Positions 57,811-64,000 of a DNA stretch of 64,000 nucleotides are shown here, piece after piece. How positions within the stretch are numbered: the first letter of the stretch is position 1; every line of letters begins with the position of its first letter. Source of the DNA: Comamonadaceae bacterium UBA4962 (GTDB lineage Bacteria; Pseudomonadota; Gammaproteobacteria; Burkholderiales; Burkholderiaceae_C); contig DHAE01000011.1 of assembly GCA_002397315.1 (NCBI GenBank), forward strand, positions 1 through 64,000. Direction: 5' to 3'. The position numbers and the translations under genes were made by a program. The notes under the pieces were generated by a model. It was not told the origin of the DNA, ran no database searches, and saw only the letters and a list, made by a program, of their open reading frames with translations.

Positions 57811-59049
57811 TCAGCCGGCGGCGGGGAAGACGGCTTCGCCCAGGTTCAGCATCAGCCGGTTGGCCCAGGCGAACAGCGCAGCAGCGTGCAGCGCGTCGAG
57901 GATTTCGAGGTCCGACAGGCCCGCGGCGCGCAGCGGGGCCAGGTGCTGCGGGCCGAAGCCGCCGGGCGTGCGCGTGAGCGCGGCGCTGGCCTGCACGATG
58001 GCGCGCTCGCGCGGGTTCGTGCCGGCGGTGTCGGGGTCCTCGAAGATCTGCGCCATCACGTCGTTGCGCTTGGCCAGTTGCTCGAAACGCTGCGCGTGCA
58101 CCGAGGCGCAGTACACGCAGCCGTTCACGCGCGACACCACCGTGCTGGCCACCTCGCGTTCCGCGCGGTTCAGGCCGCCGGGCGCGTACATGATCGCGTT
58201 GAAGGCCTGCGAGCGCTCGGAGAGCACCTGGGGCTGGTGCACCAGCAGCAGGTAGAAGTCGGACGTGCGGGCCTTGGGGTGGCTGAGGTCGAGCACCGCC
58301 TGCTGCTCCGCGCTGGCCTGCTGCGGATCGACCACGGGCAGCCAGGACTTCCAGTCCAGCGTCTCGCTCGTGTAGCCCGCCACGCGCAGGGGCTGGCCGG
58401 GCGGGGGCAGGTTAGCGGGATGAATGAAGGGCGCGTCGCTGGCGAACGGCGCGGACGTCGACGTGCCCGGATCGCCGCTCGCTTCGGGGGCGTGCAGGGC
58501 ATCGAGGGCGGCCACGCCCGCCACCACGCGCAGCTGGTAGGTCACGAAGCCCACGAGCTGCGCGATGAGCACGGCGTCCGGCGTGGAGAGGCCCGCGGCC
58601 GGCAGCGCGAGCAGGGCATCGCGGTCGCTGCGTGCGGGCTCGAGCGCCAGCGTGCGCGCGAAGCGCACGGCGGCCTGCAGGCGCGGCTCTGCATCGCCGA
58701 AGCCCGGGATGCCGGCCACGTCGCTGGTTTCGCCGGTATCGTCCAGCAGGGCCTGCAGCGCGGGCGGCACGGGTGCGCCGGCCGTTTCCAGGCGGGCGCG
58801 GTAGTGCGCGGCCAGGGCCGGCACGCCGCTCACGCGCGCCACGTCGTGCGCGATCGCCAGCCGCTCGGCCGGGGTGAAGGCGCCGGGCAGCGTGCCGGCG
58901 AAGAGCGCTTCCTCGCAGGCCTGCGTGGCCGTGGCGACCTTGTCGCGCGCGTGGCGCACCGCATAGGCGGAGCGGCCCGGCGCCAGGCCGGCGGCCTGGT
59001 CGATGGTGTCGTGGGATGGCGTGGGGGCGGTGGTGCTCGGCGTGGTCAT
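57811..59049 (-). CDS. Two-domain alkylhydroperoxidase (CMD)-type protein
   Basis: The 412-residue protein appears to join two CMD-like halves that occur as separate neighbouring genes elsewhere (Avi_7170-type and Avi_7169-type). The N-half (1-190) is all-helical without the redox pair. The C-half has P-G-G-L-N-R-A-E-R-E and the active-site G-C-V-Y-C-A-S-V-H, then R-F-E-Q-L-A. Such proteins detoxify peroxides or act in sulphur-compound pathways. ATG 59049 is the family-like start; the flavin monooxygenase gene lies 70 bp upstream, so they are probably cotranscribed. Confidence 0.82.
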   Translation of the reverse strand: MTTPSTTAPTPSHDTIDQAAGLAPGRSAYAVRHARDKVATATQACEEALFAGTLPGAFTPAERLAIAHDVARVSGVPALAAHYRARLETAGAPVPPALQALLDDTGETSDVAGIPGFGDAEPRLQAAVRFARTLALEPARSDRDALLALPAAGLSTPDAVLIAQLVGFVTYQLRVVAGVAALDALHAPEASGDPGTSTSAPFASDAPFIHPANLPPPGQPLRVAGYTSETLDWKSWLPVVDPQQASAEQQAVLDLSHPKARTSDFYLLLVHQPQVLSERSQAFNAIMYAPGGLNRAEREVASTVVSRVNGCVYCASVHAQRFEQLAKRNDVMAQIFEDPDTAGTNPRERAIVQASAALTRTPGGFGPQHLAPLRAAGLSDLEILDALHAAALFAWANRLMLNLGEAVFPAAG

Positions 59050-59119
59050 GTCGTGGGAGAGGGGAATGCGGTGGGTGGGGAAGGCACCGCGCTCGCGGTG
59101 CCGCGTCGGGCCCCCCGTG

Positions 59120-60655
59120 TCAGCGGACGGGGGCGGCGGTGGAGCCAGAAGGCGCTGGCGCGCAGGAGGAGGGCGCAACCGTGGCAGGAGGTGCGATGAC
59201 GCGCCGCGCGGTGTCCGCGGGCGTCCACTCGTCGCCCAGCAGCTCGGGCTCGGCATAGGCCTGCAGCGCCGCGAAGTGGTGCTCCACGTCCTCGCGGTAG
59301 AACAGGCCCGCGAGCCCGCCGGCCAGGCGCCGTGCGCCGTCGCTGATGGCGGGAATGTCGCCCGAGATGGTGCCGTGCGAGAGCGCGGCGGGGTAGCAGA
59401 AGCAGTGGATGCGGTCCAGGCCCGGGCAGTCGCCGGGCAGCTTCTCCTGGAACTCGAACAGCGGCCCCAGGTCCGGCGAATCGCGCAGTTCCGCGTCTTC
59501 CTCGCCGGGCGGCGGGGTGTAGCGCGCGGCCCAGGTGCGCACGTGCGGCGCGATGGCGGTGAATTCGGGCTTTTGCTGCCAGTCGATCGCGAAGCCGGTG
59601 GAGAGGATCAGGAAGTCGAACGCGAAGGTGCCGCGCGCGGTGTCCACGTGCAGCGCCCCGGGGGTGTCGTGCACGCGCTGCACGGCGCAGCCGAAGTGGA
59701 AGAAGGCATTCGGATGCCGCGACACGCGCAGCGTGCTGCCGTGCGGCGGCGGCACCTGCTGGGCGCCGATGTAGTGGCGCAGCCGCCATTTCCAGGCGTC
59801 GGGCAGCAGGGAGTGGCCGTGCACGAGGCCGGGCACGCCGGAGCCCTTGGACTTGTTGATGCGCGGCATCTCGGCGCGGCGCGCGATCAGGTCCACGCTG
59901 GCCGCGCCGTTCTCGAGCGCGGTGGCGGCGCTGTCCATGGCGGACGATCCCATGCCGATCACTCCCACGCGCCGATCGCGCAGCGTGCGGTAGTCGAGCA
60001 CGTCGGACGAGTGCGTCCAGCGCGTGCGCGGCACGCCCTCCATGAAGGCCGGGATCTGCGGGCCGCCGAGGCCGTCGCGGCCGGTCGCCAGCACCACGCG
60101 GCGCGCGAACCAGGTCGTGGCGGTGTCGGCGCCTTCGGTGCGCACGTCCACCTCGACCAGCCCGTCACCGCGCGGGCGCAGCGCGACCGCGGCATGGCCG
60201 TTGCGCACGTCGGCCTGCGTCACGCGGCGGTACCAGCGCAGGTAATCCATCCATTGCAGGCGCGGGATCTTGTCGAGCGCCGCCCAGGCATCGCCCCCCC
60301 ACTGCGCCTCGAACCACGCGCGGAAGGTGAGCGACGGCACGCCCAGCGCCGGGCCCGTGAGTTCCTTGGGCGAGCGCAGCGTCTCCATGCGCGCCGTCGT
60401 GGCCCAGGGGCCTTCGTGGTCCAGCGGCGCACGGTCCAGCAGCACCGCCGCGATGCCCTGCTGCGCCAGCGCCATGCTGGCGGCCAGGCCCGCCTGGCCC
60501 GCGCCGATGATGAGCACGTCCACCACCGGCCGCCCGCCGTGCATGCGCTGCGGCAGCCACGGCTTCGCGCGCCAGTGGAGGGTCAGCAGATCGTGCTGCA
60601 GCCGTTGTTCCAGCGCGGCCAGCCCGGCCGCACCCAGAGGAGAAGAAAGAGCCAT
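59120..60655 (-). CDS. NAD(P)/FAD-dependent monooxygenase
   Basis: The 511-residue protein has an FAD Rossmann motif L-I-I-G-A-G-Q-A-G-L-A near residue 48 and a second nucleotide-binding G-V-I-G-M-G-S-S-A-M near 220, as in flavin-containing monooxygenases. L-A-T-G-R-D-G and L-I-L-S-T-G-F-A are the expected late motifs. ATG 60655 (M-A-L-S-S) is chosen; 60679 is also open. The substrate is unknown. The CMD-type gene downstream and the Bug receptor gene upstream suggest uptake and oxidation of an organic acid or sulphur compound. Confidence 0.85.
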   Translation of the reverse strand: MALSSPLGAAGLAALEQRLQHDLLTLHWRAKPWLPQRMHGGRPVVDVLIIGAGQAGLAASMALAQQGIAAVLLDRAPLDHEGPWATTARMETLRSPKELTGPALGVPSLTFRAWFEAQWGGDAWAALDKIPRLQWMDYLRWYRRVTQADVRNGHAAVALRPRGDGLVEVDVRTEGADTATTWFARRVVLATGRDGLGGPQIPAFMEGVPRTRWTHSSDVLDYRTLRDRRVGVIGMGSSAMDSAATALENGAASVDLIARRAEMPRINKSKGSGVPGLVHGHSLLPDAWKWRLRHYIGAQQVPPPHGSTLRVSRHPNAFFHFGCAVQRVHDTPGALHVDTARGTFAFDFLILSTGFAIDWQQKPEFTAIAPHVRTWAARYTPPPGEEDAELRDSPDLGPLFEFQEKLPGDCPGLDRIHCFCYPAALSHGTISGDIPAISDGARRLAGGLAGLFYREDVEHHFAALQAYAEPELLGDEWTPADTARRVIAPPATVAPSSCAPAPSGSTAAPVR

Positions 60656-60837
60656 GGGAAAGATTGTTGCAGGAGGCACAGAGGCGTTGAGGCCGTGCGA
60701 TGGAATGCGATGACAATGAAAGCGCGCTTCGTCACTGCGTATGAAACCGGCGCGGCCCCATGCCAGCGACCCCCGCGGAACTGGCTTTGCCAGGCCGCAG
60801 GGGGGAGCGGCGCAAGCCGCTCAGGGGGTTGATGGCG

Positions 60838-61857
60838 CTAGTCCACGCTGATCTTCGCGTCCTTCACGACCTGCGCCCATTTCGCGCGGTCCTGGTGCAC
60901 CGTGCGGGCGAACTGCTCCGGCGTCTCGATGCGCACCGTGTTGCCCTGCGATTCGAAGCGCTGGCGCACGTCGGGCTGCTCCAGCACCTCGCGCAGGGCG
61001 GTGTTCAGCTTGTGCACGATGGCCGGGTCCGTGCCCTTGGGCGCGAAGATGCCGAACCAGATCGAGCTGTCGAAGCCCTGGGTGCCGGGCAGGCCGCTCG
61101 CGGCGATCGGAGGCACCTCCTTCACCGCGGCCACCGGCTTGGCGGTGGTCACGCCCAGCAGGCGCACCTTGCCGGCCTTGTAGTGCGGCAGCACGGTCTG
61201 CACCTGATTCATGATGCAGCAGGTCTCGCCGCGCACCACCGACGTGATGGCCTCCGGGCCGCCCTTGTAGGGCACGTGCACCATGTTCAGGCCCAGGCGC
61301 GCGTTGAACTCGGCGAACGCCATGTGCGTGCCGGCGCCGTTGCCGGTCGAGGCGTAGTTGTACTTGCCCGGGTTCGCCTTCACGATCTCGACGAATTCCT
61401 TCAGCGTCTTCGCGTCGATCACGTTCGGGTTGATGGTGAGCACGTTCGAGACGTCGATGAGCGTGCCCACGGGCACGAAGTCGGCTTCGACGTCGAACGG
61501 CAGCTTCTTGTAGAGCGCGGCGTTGCTGCCGTGCGTGGCCGCGGTGCCGAAGGCGAGGGTGTAGCCGTCGGGCTTGGCGCGGGCCACGTACTCGCTGGCG
61601 ATGTTGCCGGCCGCGCCGGACTTGTAGTCGATGATGACCGGCTGGCCCAGCTTCTGGCTCAGGGGCTCCTGCACGGAGCGCGCCACCACGTCCACGCCCG
61701 AGCCGGCCGGGAAGCCCATGATCAGCGTGACGGGCTGGCGCGGCCAGTCGGCGGCGCCGTGCGGGTCCGCCGCCAGGGCGGGAGAAGAAGCGGTCCAGGC
61801 CGCGGCGGCGAGCGCGGCGGCACCCAGCCAGGAGAAGGAGTCGGAGAAACGGCGCAT
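60838..61857 (-). CDS. TctC/Bug-family periplasmic solute receptor
   Basis: The 339-residue protein has a signal peptide ending A-L-A-A-D (about residue 31). The Bug signature follows: W-P-R-Q-P-V-T-L-I-M-G-F-P-A-G-S-G-V-D, G-Q-P-V-I-I-D-Y-K-S-G-A-A-G-N-I-A and H-V-P-Y-K-G-G. Bug proteins bind carboxylates or amino acids for tripartite transporters, but no TctA or TctB gene lies next to it here, as is common for Bug genes in this group. ATG 61857 was chosen to keep the signal peptide. Confidence 0.9.
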   Translation of the reverse strand: MRRFSDSFSWLGAAALAAAAWTASSPALAADPHGAADWPRQPVTLIMGFPAGSGVDVVARSVQEPLSQKLGQPVIIDYKSGAAGNIASEYVARAKPDGYTLAFGTAATHGSNAALYKKLPFDVEADFVPVGTLIDVSNVLTINPNVIDAKTLKEFVEIVKANPGKYNYASTGNGAGTHMAFAEFNARLGLNMVHVPYKGGPEAITSVVRGETCCIMNQVQTVLPHYKAGKVRLLGVTTAKPVAAVKEVPPIAASGLPGTQGFDSSIWFGIFAPKGTDPAIVHKLNTALREVLEQPDVRQRFESQGNTVRIETPEQFARTVHQDRAKWAQVVKDAKISVD

Positions 61858-61992
61858 GCGTAGGGTCCCAGGGAAGAACAGGGTCCCCGCCCGGACAGGG
61901 CCGCCCGGGCGGGGCGATCCTGTCTCAAGCAAGGAATACGCCATTGTGGGCAAGGCTTCATGTCTGCTTGCCTATATGGTTATGGGGTCCGC

Positions 61993-62421
61993 TCAATAGC
62001 GGTAGGGGTCGTTCGGGCGGCGGTCGTGGCGGTTCGGCACGCCGTCGCCGTCGCGGTCCCAGCCGCCGCGGCGCATCTCCCAGCGGTTGCCGTTCTGCTG
62101 CCAGCCGGGTTGCCGGTAGACGTAGCCCGGCCGTGCGCGCAGCCAGTGGCCCGGCACCCAGACGTGGCCGTGGCCGCGCCATTCCCAGTGGCCCTGTTCC
62201 CACACCATGTCGCGGCGCGGATGCGGCACGCGTTCGTGGCGCGGCGGGGGCGGGGGCGACCAGCGCTGCACCGCCATCGGCGGGGCGGGGACGTATTGCG
62301 GACCGGATTGCACGATCACCGTGGCGCTGGTGGCGGCCTGCGCGGTGGCGGTCACCGCGCCCATGGACGCGGCCAGCGCGAGCGAGGCGGCGGAGAGGGA
62401 AAGGGCCTTGCGGGTGGTCAT
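61993..62421 (-). CDS. YXWGXW repeat-containing exported protein
   Basis: The 142-residue protein has a signal peptide (cleavage after A-Q-A, about residue 28). It has the repeat H-W-E-W-R-G and H-V-W-V-P-G-H-W-L, typical of YXWGXW-repeat proteins, and a C-terminal D-R-D-G-D-G-V-P-N-R-H-D, which resembles a thrombospondin type-3 calcium site. It is probably periplasmic or outer-membrane associated; function unknown. ATG 62421 starts M-T-T-R-K-A. Confidence 0.8.
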   Translation of the reverse strand: MTTRKALSLSAASLALAASMGAVTATAQAATSATVIVQSGPQYVPAPPMAVQRWSPPPPPRHERVPHPRRDMVWEQGHWEWRGHGHVWVPGHWLRARPGYVYRQPGWQQNGNRWEMRRGGWDRDGDGVPNRHDRRPNDPYRY

Positions 62422-62575
62422 GTGAAGTCTCCTGGTAGCTGCGAGGGAGGCTCGTCTTCGAGCCCATGGAGACATGGTCGGGGACCCGCGTCAAGCCCAT
62501 GTCGCTCCCGTGTCGCCGCCGTGCGAAGCTGTGTGTGCAGGTGTTTCGCACCGGTTGCCGCGGCCCCCGATGCCT

Positions 62576-63307
62576 TCAGCGCCGCATCGCCGTGAACGCC
62601 TCGAACTCCCAGCGGCGCATGGCCAGCAGCACCGTGTAGCCCTCGCGCTCGCCTTCGGGCATGCGCTGGTCGGCCAGGTGCTGCTGCGCGAAATCGTGCG
62701 CCACCCGCTGCAGCCGCTCCTGGAAGGCCGGCGCGAGGCTGCGGCCGATCGCGCCGTGCACCATCAGCACGCCCTCGCCGGGTCCGTCGAAGCCGCCCGC
62801 GAAATAGTCGAGCAGGGCATGGTCGCGGAAGTAGTGCATCACCGGGCCGTGCGCGCGCCAGCGGAAGGTCTTGGCGAGCTTGAGCCGGTAGCGGTTGAGC
62901 GGGCGCAGTTCGATGATGCCGATGCGGTCGAGCTGCGCGAGGTATTTCACGCCTTCCGCGTCCGAGAGCCGGTAGGTGCCGAGGATCTGCTCCAGCGTCC
63001 ACTGGCTCAGCACGCAGATCGCCATGAGCAGCAGCTTCTTGTCGGCCACCACGGCCCGCTCCTGCTCCAGCGAGAGCTGGTCGAGCAGCGGCTGGCTGTC
63101 GGCCACGCGGCGCGCGAGGTCCGCGAAATCCAGCCGCAGCGCGCGGCAGATGGCGTCGATGCGCGACAGCGGCATGTCGCCGCGCGCCAGCATGCGCTTG
63201 ACGCTGGATTCGGCCATGCCGAGGGCCTGCGCGAGGTCGGCATACGTCATGTGCGCGGCCTTGAGTTCCTTCTTCAGGGCAGCGACGAGGTCGGCGGTGG
63301 TGCTCAT
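62576..63307 (-). CDS. XRE-family transcriptional regulator
   Basis: The 243-residue protein has an N-terminal XRE helix-turn-helix (about 15-60: M-T-Y-A-D-L-A-Q-A-L-G-M-A-E-S-S-V-K-R-M). A longer C-terminal helical region (70-243) has L-E-Q-I-L-G-T-Y-R-L-S and a winged-helix-like part; its effector is unknown. ATG 63307 gives M-S-T-T-A-D-L-V-A-A-L; the open frame extends upstream without a good site. It diverges from the membrane protein at 63447, which it might regulate. Confidence 0.85.
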   Translation of the reverse strand: MSTTADLVAALKKELKAAHMTYADLAQALGMAESSVKRMLARGDMPLSRIDAICRALRLDFADLARRVADSQPLLDQLSLEQERAVVADKKLLLMAICVLSQWTLEQILGTYRLSDAEGVKYLAQLDRIGIIELRPLNRYRLKLAKTFRWRAHGPVMHYFRDHALLDYFAGGFDGPGEGVLMVHGAIGRSLAPAFQERLQRVAHDFAQQHLADQRMPEGEREGYTVLLAMRRWEFEAFTAMRR

Positions 63308-63446
63308 GGTATCGATTATGGATACTGGAAGTGGCCGTTGGGAGGCCTGGTGGCATTGTGCGATGCTGGTGGAGGGGCGCGGCCCGAGACTGCCGCCAGG
63401 GCCCGCAGTTGCCGGCCCGGCCTTCCCCACCCACCTGCCGATCCCC

Positions 63447-64000
63447 ATGGAACACCTTCCCGACTCGCCCTCCCGCCTGCGTCCCTCCCGGCGCGAAGCC
63501 GCGCTCTGCGCCGCGCTGCTGGCCTGCCTGGTCCTGGCACTGGCGGGCCCCACCGTGCTGCCCGGGCCGCAGGCCCATGCCTATGCGGACCAGCGCTCGC
63601 TCTGGGGCCTGCCGCACGCCATGGACGTGCTCACCAACCTGCCGTTCGCGCTGCTGGGGGGCTTCGGGCTGGCGCAGCTGGCCGCCCGTGTGCGGGAGGG
63701 GGCGCTGCGTGCGGCCACCGCCTGGGCCGCGGGCACGTTCTTCGCGGGGCTGCTGCTCACCGCGGCGGGCTCGGCGCTCTACCACTGGCAGCCGCACGGC
63801 ATCACGCTGCTGGCCGACCGCGCGGGCATGCTCGTGGCCTTCGCCGGCATGCTGGCGCTCGCGGTGGACGAGCGCATCGGCGCGCGCGCCGCGGTGCTTG
63901 CCGCGTTGGCGGTGCTGGCCGGCGGCGGGGCGGCGCTGCGCACCTGGGGCATCACGGGCGACCAGTGGCCCTGGGCGGTGCTGCAGGGCGGCGGCATGCT
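63447..64000 (+). CDS. Ceramidase-like membrane protein (partial)
   Basis: ATG 63447 opens a frame that runs to the window end without a stop (184 codons). The product has several hydrophobic helices and the pattern D-V-L-T-N-L-P-F-A-L-L-G-G, G-S-A-L-Y-H-W-Q-P, L-L-A-D-R-A-G-M. Those Ser, His and Asp residues match the metal-hydrolase motifs of alkaline-ceramidase/CREST-type membrane proteins. The substrate is unknown. It faces away from the XRE regulator; the 3' end is outside the window. Confidence 0.72.
   Translation, partial: MEHLPDSPSRLRPSRREAALCAALLACLVLALAGPTVLPGPQAHAYADQRSLWGLPHAMDVLTNLPFALLGGFGLAQLAARVREGALRAATAWAAGTFFAGLLLTAAGSALYHWQPHGITLLADRAGMLVAFAGMLALAVDERIGARAAVLAALAVLAGGGAALRTWGITGDQWPWAVLQGGGM

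Overview
The window is chromosomal DNA from a high-GC betaproteobacterium of the Comamonadaceae, most like Acidovorax. The evidence is the order tuf end, tRNA-Trp, secE, nusG, rplKAJL, rpoBC, the rsmB, DUF4390, ntrY, ntrX block, a PhaM-type granule protein, a TctC/Bug solute receptor and the overall protein flavour. The assignment is by recognition only; no search was run.

Layout. 1-12380: translation and transcription core (end of tuf, tRNA-Trp, secE-nusG, rplKA, L10 leader, rplJL, rpoBC, two consecutive terminators). 12441-18366: LemA-like protein, a 112-bp palindromic repeat, rsmB, DUF4390 protein, and an NtrY-type kinase with an AAA+-less NtrX-like regulator. 18476-18551: tRNA-Phe, which marks the left edge of an inserted region.

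18552 to about 41537: a genomic island with lower GC. It opens with a tyrosine integrase beside tRNA-Phe, a HigBA-like toxin-antitoxin pair, an AlpA-like regulator and a decayed gene. A tight four-gene operon follows (21773-30376): UvrD-like helicase, DrmA-like helicase, DrmB-like DUF1998 protein and a NERD-nuclease/SF1 helicase fusion. Next come an McrB/McrC-like pair and, on the opposite strand, a C5 cytosine methyltransferase with a Vsr endonuclease. This reads as an anti-phage defence island whose core resembles DISARM without the phospholipase-D gene drmC. The right part is decayed: a small RHH protein, a broken DUF932 gene, a frameshifted GHKL (Hsp90-type) ATPase gene and a defective IS5-type element with intact ends and a CTAG target duplication. 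I found no second attachment site.

41538-64000: high-GC accessory and metabolic core, mostly on the minus strand. It holds an MFS transporter, hipBA with its operator, a catalase-family protein, a YdeP-type molybdopterin oxidoreductase, a Cu/Zn-SOD/beta-propeller fusion lipoprotein with a sorbosone-dehydrogenase-like protein, a Tyr phosphatase followed by a second copy of the 112-bp palindrome, an HU-like histone protein divergent from PhaM, a FIST sensor protein, a D-amino-acid dehydrogenase behind a tandem glycine riboswitch, a two-domain alkylhydroperoxidase-type protein with a flavin monooxygenase, a Bug receptor, a YXWGXW protein, an XRE regulator and the start of a ceramidase-like membrane protein.

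How the genes may work together: the island genes probably form layered defence (DISARM-like DNA sensing or processing, McrBC-type restriction, methylation plus mismatch repair, toxin-antitoxin). That is inference from gene families and spacing, not from any assay.
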